From NCBI GenBank assembly GCA_904501865.1, contig CAJGCF010000060.1, positions 1-8,774 of the forward strand: a stretch of DNA of 8,774 nt, written 5' to 3'. Below are positions 5,840 through 8,774 of the stretch, in pieces (within the stretch, counting starts at the first letter, position 1; each line of letters begins with the position of its first letter). A model generated the notes under the pieces. The model saw nothing but the letters and a program-made list of their open reading frames with translations. It was not told where the DNA came from and did no database searches. The translations under genes and the position numbers were made by a program. Source of the stretch: an uncultured Clostridia bacterium. Its GTDB lineage: Bacteria; Bacillota; Clostridia; Oscillospirales; CAG-272.

Positions 5840-6865
5840 ATGAAAAGCAAGCTCCCCAAAAACATAAGCGAGATGCTTCTTGAGGCAGAAAAGAGTACGT
5901 TGTCGAAATATGCTTTTCTAACATCCGAGACTCGCGGCAGAGAGCACCCCTATACTCCCTGCAACAACAGAACTGAATTTCAGCGCGACAGAGACAAGAT
6001 AATACATTCTCAGGCCTTTCGCAGACTTATGCACAAAACGCAGGTCTTTTTAGCTCCGTTTGGGGACCATTACAGAACAAGGCTTACGCACACTCTTGAG
6101 GTAACGCAGATAGCTCGTACCATCGCCCGTGCGCTCAGGCTCAATGAGGACCTCACCGAAGCCGCGGGACTTGGTCACGACCTCGGTCACACTCCGTTTG
6201 GACACGCGGGAGAGGCGGCGCTTCAGGAGTGCTATTCTCCCGATTTCACACATTATAAGCAGAGCCTTCGCGTTGTTGAAAAGCTTGAAAAAAACGGTGC
6301 GGGACTTAATCTTACCTGGGAGGTAAGAGACGGAATAGTCAATCATACGGGTGAGAATATGGCGTCTACGCTTGAGGGCGTGATAGTCAAGTTCGCAGAC
6401 CGTATCGCATACATAAATCACGATATAGACGATGCGTGCCGCGCAAAGATACTTTCACCTTCGGACATACCGCGAGAGATAACCGATGTTCTTGGTGAGA
6501 CTCACGGACAGAGGATAAATACTATGGTCGCCTCTCTTGTGGATAACAGCTATGACAAGCCTTATATTATGATGGGTGATGATGTTCGCAAGGCCATGGA
6601 CGACCTCAGGGAATTCCTTTTTCAGAATGTATATCTCAATCCTGTGGCAAAGAGTGAGGACGCCAAAGCTAAGGTGTTGCTTACAAAGTTGTTTGAATAT
6701 TACGTTCAAAATCCAGATAAGATGCCTGATATGTACCGCAAAAATATGGAGAACGAGCCTGCTGAACGTTGTGTTTGCGATTTTGTCGCAGGTATGACGG
6801 ACAGATACGCTATTGAGACGTATAACGAGCTTTTCGTTCCTAAGGTATGGAGGGGCAGATGCTGA
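5840..6865 (+). CDS. dgt: dGTP triphosphohydrolase-like dNTPase (HD domain)
   Basis: This 341-residue cytoplasmic enzyme belongs to the dGTPase family, which splits dNTPs into deoxynucleoside and triphosphate and so controls dNTP pools. The HD metal-binding residues are visible: His84 in RLTHTLEV, the pair His113-Asp114 in GLGHDLGHTPFGHAGE, and Asp187 in KFADRIAY. The nearby histidines 117 and 122 and the N-terminal FRRLMHKTQVF block are also typical. The ATG at 5840 is preferred over the GTG at 5834 because AAAGGA (5826-5831) is 8 bases from the ATG but only 2 from the GTG. Its end overlaps the dnaG start by 7 bases. The dgt-dnaG pairing is common in Clostridia and suggests coordinated control of dNTP supply and priming. 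Preference for dGTP over other dNTPs cannot be judged from sequence. Confidence 0.95.
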   Translation: MKSKLPKNISEMLLEAEKSTLSKYAFLTSETRGREHPYTPCNNRTEFQRDRDKIIHSQAFRRLMHKTQVFLAPFGDHYRTRLTHTLEVTQIARTIARALRLNEDLTEAAGLGHDLGHTPFGHAGEAALQECYSPDFTHYKQSLRVVEKLEKNGAGLNLTWEVRDGIVNHTGENMASTLEGVIVKFADRIAYINHDIDDACRAKILSPSDIPREITDVLGETHGQRINTMVASLVDNSYDKPYIMMGDDVRKAMDDLREFLFQNVYLNPVAKSEDAKAKVLLTKLFEYYVQNPDKMPDMYRKNMENEPAERCVCDFVAGMTDRYAIETYNELFVPKVWRGRC

Positions 6866-8628
6866 TTTCAAGAGAGATAATTGAAGAAATACGCTCTCGG
6901 AATGATATAGTCGAGCTTATAGGCTCTTACGTAAACCTCAAAAGAGCGGGTGCGAACTTTAACGGTCTGTGCCCGTATCACAGTGAAAAGTCCCCGTCCT
7001 TTACGGTCTTTCCCGCGACACAATCCTTTTATTGCTTCGGTTGCGGAGCAGGAGGGGATGCGATAACCTTTGCTATGAGGTCGGAAAATCTTGACTATCC
7101 CTCGGCGGTTGAATTTCTCGCCAAGCGCGCGGGAATAACAATAACGAGTGACGACCGTGAGGAAAAGGGAGGAATATCCAAGCGCCGCATACTTGATATG
7201 AATCTTGCAGCGGCAAAATATTTCAGAGCCTGTCTTTTTGATGAGAGGATAGGTAGGGTGGGAATGGATTACCTAACGAAAAACCGCCGTCTTGCTCCCT
7301 CGGTCATAAAGCATTTCGGGCTGGGATTCGCGCCCGACGGCTTTGGAGGCCTGACCGATCATATGCACAAGCTGGGATTTAGCGACGAGGAGCTTGTTGT
7401 TGGTTTCTTGTGCGGAAAAAGTCAAAAAACGGGTAGAGCTTACGACTATTTCAGAAACAGAATAATATTTCCTATAATAAACACCTCGGGCGATGTTATT
7501 GCGTTCGGCGGACGGGTTATGGACGATTCCAAGCCCAAATATCTCAACTCGTCGGATACGCCAGGATTTAAGAAGAGCAAAAATCTTTTCGCACTCAATT
7601 TCGCCAAAAATCATTGTTCTGAAAGAATGATACTGTGCGAGGGCTATATGGACGTCATCGCGCTTCACGCCGCGGGATTTGAGAACGCGGTAGCGACTCT
7701 TGGCACTGCACTTACCTCTGAGCAGGCAAGGCTTATGGCAAAGCACACAAAGCAGGTAATAATCTCCTATGACTCGGACGAAGCAGGTCAGGCCGCCACG
7801 AGAAAGGCGGTCAGAATGCTGTCGGAGGTAGGGCTTGACGTCAAGATATTGCGTATGGAGGGGGCAAAGGACCCTGACGAGTATATCAGAAAATTCGGTG
7901 CGGACAGATTCCGTTCCGTGATAGACGCAAGCAGGACGGGATTTGAGTTCAAAATGGAGACCACACTGCACAAATACGACCTCTCGGTATCCGACCACAA
8001 GATAAAGGCATCCGGTGAGCTTTGCGAGTATATCTCTGAGGTTTGGTCGGGCGTTGAGAGAGAGGTATATATCTCGGCTGCGGCAAAGAGGCTTGGAATA
8101 TCCGAGGAGGGACTCAAAAACGACGTTGAGATGCTTCGAAGGAAAAAGATAAAGACATATAAGGAAAAGACCTCGCAGCAGGCAAGGCTTGGTGCTATGG
8201 GTGTTGGGGATAAGATAAATTCCGATGCTATCAAGAATATAAGGGCAAAATCTGCCGAGGAGGCAGTTGTTGGACTGCTTTTGATGTTTGAGGAATACAG
8301 AGCTCTTGTTGTGTCGAAGAAGGTTGGGCTATGTAAGGACGACTTTTTCTCGGAATTTCACTCGCGGGTGTTTGAGAAAATAATATCATTGCACGAAGAA
8401 AATCAGTATGATTTTTCAATGCTTGGACAGTTTTTCAATCCCGACGAAATGGGCAGGCTTGAGGGACTTGAGCAAAAACGCAGGTCGCTTACCGAAAACG
8501 GGCGCGCCGTTTTTGAACAGTGCGTAAGCACCCTGAAGGCAGAAAAACAGATAGCCGCGCAGGGCACGGATAGCATAGACAGTATACGTATGCTGCTAGA
8601 GCAAAAGCGAAATAAGAGTAATAATTAA
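6859..8628 (+). CDS. dnaG: DNA primase
   Basis: This 589-residue primase makes the RNA primers for replication and works with the DnaB helicase at the fork. The domains appear in order. The CHC2 zinc finger has Cys38, His41, Cys59 and Cys62 in GLCPYH and FYCFGCG. The RNA-polymerase core has FGGRV (216-220) and KYLNS (228-232). The Toprim domain has Glu261 in CEGYMD and the DSDEAG motif (Asp305, Asp307). The C-terminal helicase-binding region covers about 450-589. The start at 6859 is chosen over the ATG at 6847 because GGAGG (6849-6853) stands 5 bases before it and because MLISREIIEEIRSRNDIVEL matches the usual DnaG N-terminus. The gene overlaps the dgt stop by 7 bases, so translation is likely coupled. 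Length is normal and no key residue is missing. Confidence 0.98.
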   Translation: MLISREIIEEIRSRNDIVELIGSYVNLKRAGANFNGLCPYHSEKSPSFTVFPATQSFYCFGCGAGGDAITFAMRSENLDYPSAVEFLAKRAGITITSDDREEKGGISKRRILDMNLAAAKYFRACLFDERIGRVGMDYLTKNRRLAPSVIKHFGLGFAPDGFGGLTDHMHKLGFSDEELVVGFLCGKSQKTGRAYDYFRNRIIFPIINTSGDVIAFGGRVMDDSKPKYLNSSDTPGFKKSKNLFALNFAKNHCSERMILCEGYMDVIALHAAGFENAVATLGTALTSEQARLMAKHTKQVIISYDSDEAGQAATRKAVRMLSEVGLDVKILRMEGAKDPDEYIRKFGADRFRSVIDASRTGFEFKMETTLHKYDLSVSDHKIKASGELCEYISEVWSGVEREVYISAAAKRLGISEEGLKNDVEMLRRKKIKTYKEKTSQQARLGAMGVGDKINSDAIKNIRAKSAEEAVVGLLLMFEEYRALVVSKKVGLCKDDFFSEFHSRVFEKIISLHEENQYDFSMLGQFFNPDEMGRLEGLEQKRRSLTENGRAVFEQCVSTLKAEKQIAAQGTDSIDSIRMLLEQKRNKSNN

Positions 8629-8631
8629 GAC

Positions 8632-8651
8632 TTCCGCCGCGAGCGGCGGAA
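8632..8651. repeat. GC-rich hairpin directly after dnaG
   Basis: TTCCGCCGC and GCGGCGGAA form a perfect 9-bp inverted repeat around GA (in practice an 8-bp stem with a CGAG loop). It begins 4 bases after the dnaG stop. No T-run follows, so it is a doubtful terminator but could protect or process the mRNA 3' end. It is the first part of the 26-base direct repeat. Confidence 0.8.
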
Positions 8652-8660
8652 TGGAGATCA
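8635..8660. repeat. 26-base direct repeat, copy 1
   Basis: The 26 bases starting CGCCGCGAGCGG and ending TGGAGATCA recur without a mismatch at 8749-8774, a 114-base period. Each copy carries a GC-rich hairpin. The repeat looks like part of an intergenic repetitive element rather than coding sequence. Confidence 0.95.
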
Positions 8661-8706
8661 GCGTGAAAGTGGATTCCTTCCCATAGGCAAGCATGCTTTT
8701 TCACGC
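8661..8706. repeat. Inverted-repeat element with an internal GCATGC palindrome
   Basis: GCGTGAAA (8661-8668) and TTTCACGC (8699-8706) form an 8-bp stem enclosing about 30 bases, which include the perfect palindrome AAGCATGCTT (8689-8698) and CCCATAGG (8680-8687). A rearranged relative of the interior is proposed at 1478-1502. Confidence 0.7.
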
Positions 8707-8708
8707 GC

Positions 8709-8731
8709 GAATTTTGCCGAGGGCAAAATTC
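8709..8731. repeat. Perfect 10-bp stem hairpin
   Basis: GAATTTTGCC and GGCAAAATTC pair perfectly around the loop GAG. It follows the preceding element within 3 bases and precedes the second 26-base repeat by 17 bases, so three hairpins stand in a row downstream of dnaG. There is no gene in 8629-8774. Confidence 0.85.
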
Positions 8732-8748
8732 ATCAACAATATTTGTGT

Positions 8749-8774
8749 CGCCGCGAGCGGCGGAATGGAGATCA
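8749..8774. repeat. 26-base direct repeat, copy 2, at the window edge
   Basis: This copy is identical to 8635-8660 and stops at the last base of the window, so its true extent is unknown. Its hairpin stem is shorter (CGCCGC / GCGGCG) because the base before the repeat differs (T instead of C). Confidence 0.95.

Noticed and set aside
7273..7998. 241-codon open frame on the minus strand inside dnaG
   Set aside because: It lies fully antisense to a well-supported primase, has no good ribosome binding site or recognisable motif, and its Cys/Arg/Ser-rich composition is typical of an out-of-frame reading.
8635..8774. CRISPR array
   Set aside because: Only two repeats are seen with an 88-base gap containing its own hairpins, there are no regular spacers, and no cas gene is present.

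Overview
The window looks like a core chromosomal region of a low-to-mid GC Gram-positive of the class Clostridia, probably an uncultured gut lineage near the Oscillospirales. This is inferred from three things: HPr kinase/phosphorylase (hprK), the dgt-dnaG gene order, and secreted or membrane proteins with Firmicutes-style anchors and strong GGAGG ribosome binding sites. No phage, insertion sequence, CRISPR array or defence system is visible.

Layout. (1) 76-1398 (+): a secreted endonuclease I family nuclease with an acidic Ser/Thr/Glu linker and a C-terminal hydrophobic anchor. (2) 1399-1782: noncoding. It holds a hairpin after the nuclease, a short repeat-like element, a very long near-perfect palindrome that includes the 3' end of a tRNA-Glu(CTC) gene on the minus strand, that tRNA's consensus promoter, and the terminator of the next operon. 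(3) 3371 down to 1783 (-): hprK and an Sfp-type 4'-phosphopantetheinyl transferase, overlapping by one base. (4) 3372-3575: a divergent promoter region. (5) 3576-5689 (+): two membrane-anchored extracytoplasmic proteins, a PrsA/SurA-like foldase relative and an unrecognised protein that may carry a TIM-barrel-like domain. (6) 5840-8628 (+): dgt (HD-domain dNTP triphosphohydrolase) and dnaG (primase), overlapping by 7 bases. (7) 8629-8774: a cluster of hairpins with a 26-base direct repeat, the second copy of which ends exactly at the window edge.

How the parts work together. hprK links carbon status to transport and catabolite repression. The phosphopantetheinyl transferase activates carrier proteins of fatty acid, polyketide or peptide synthesis. 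The two (+) membrane proteins probably act together outside the membrane in protein folding or envelope chemistry. dgt and dnaG couple dNTP pool control to replication initiation and are usually followed by rpoD in Clostridia; here the sequence runs into repeats instead.

The genes are mostly ordinary housekeeping genes. The most unusual material is noncoding: the quasi-palindrome that duplicates the tRNA 3' end in inverted orientation, and an intergenic repeat family that seems to occur both at about 1478-1502 and at 8661-8706. No new multi-gene system could be supported.
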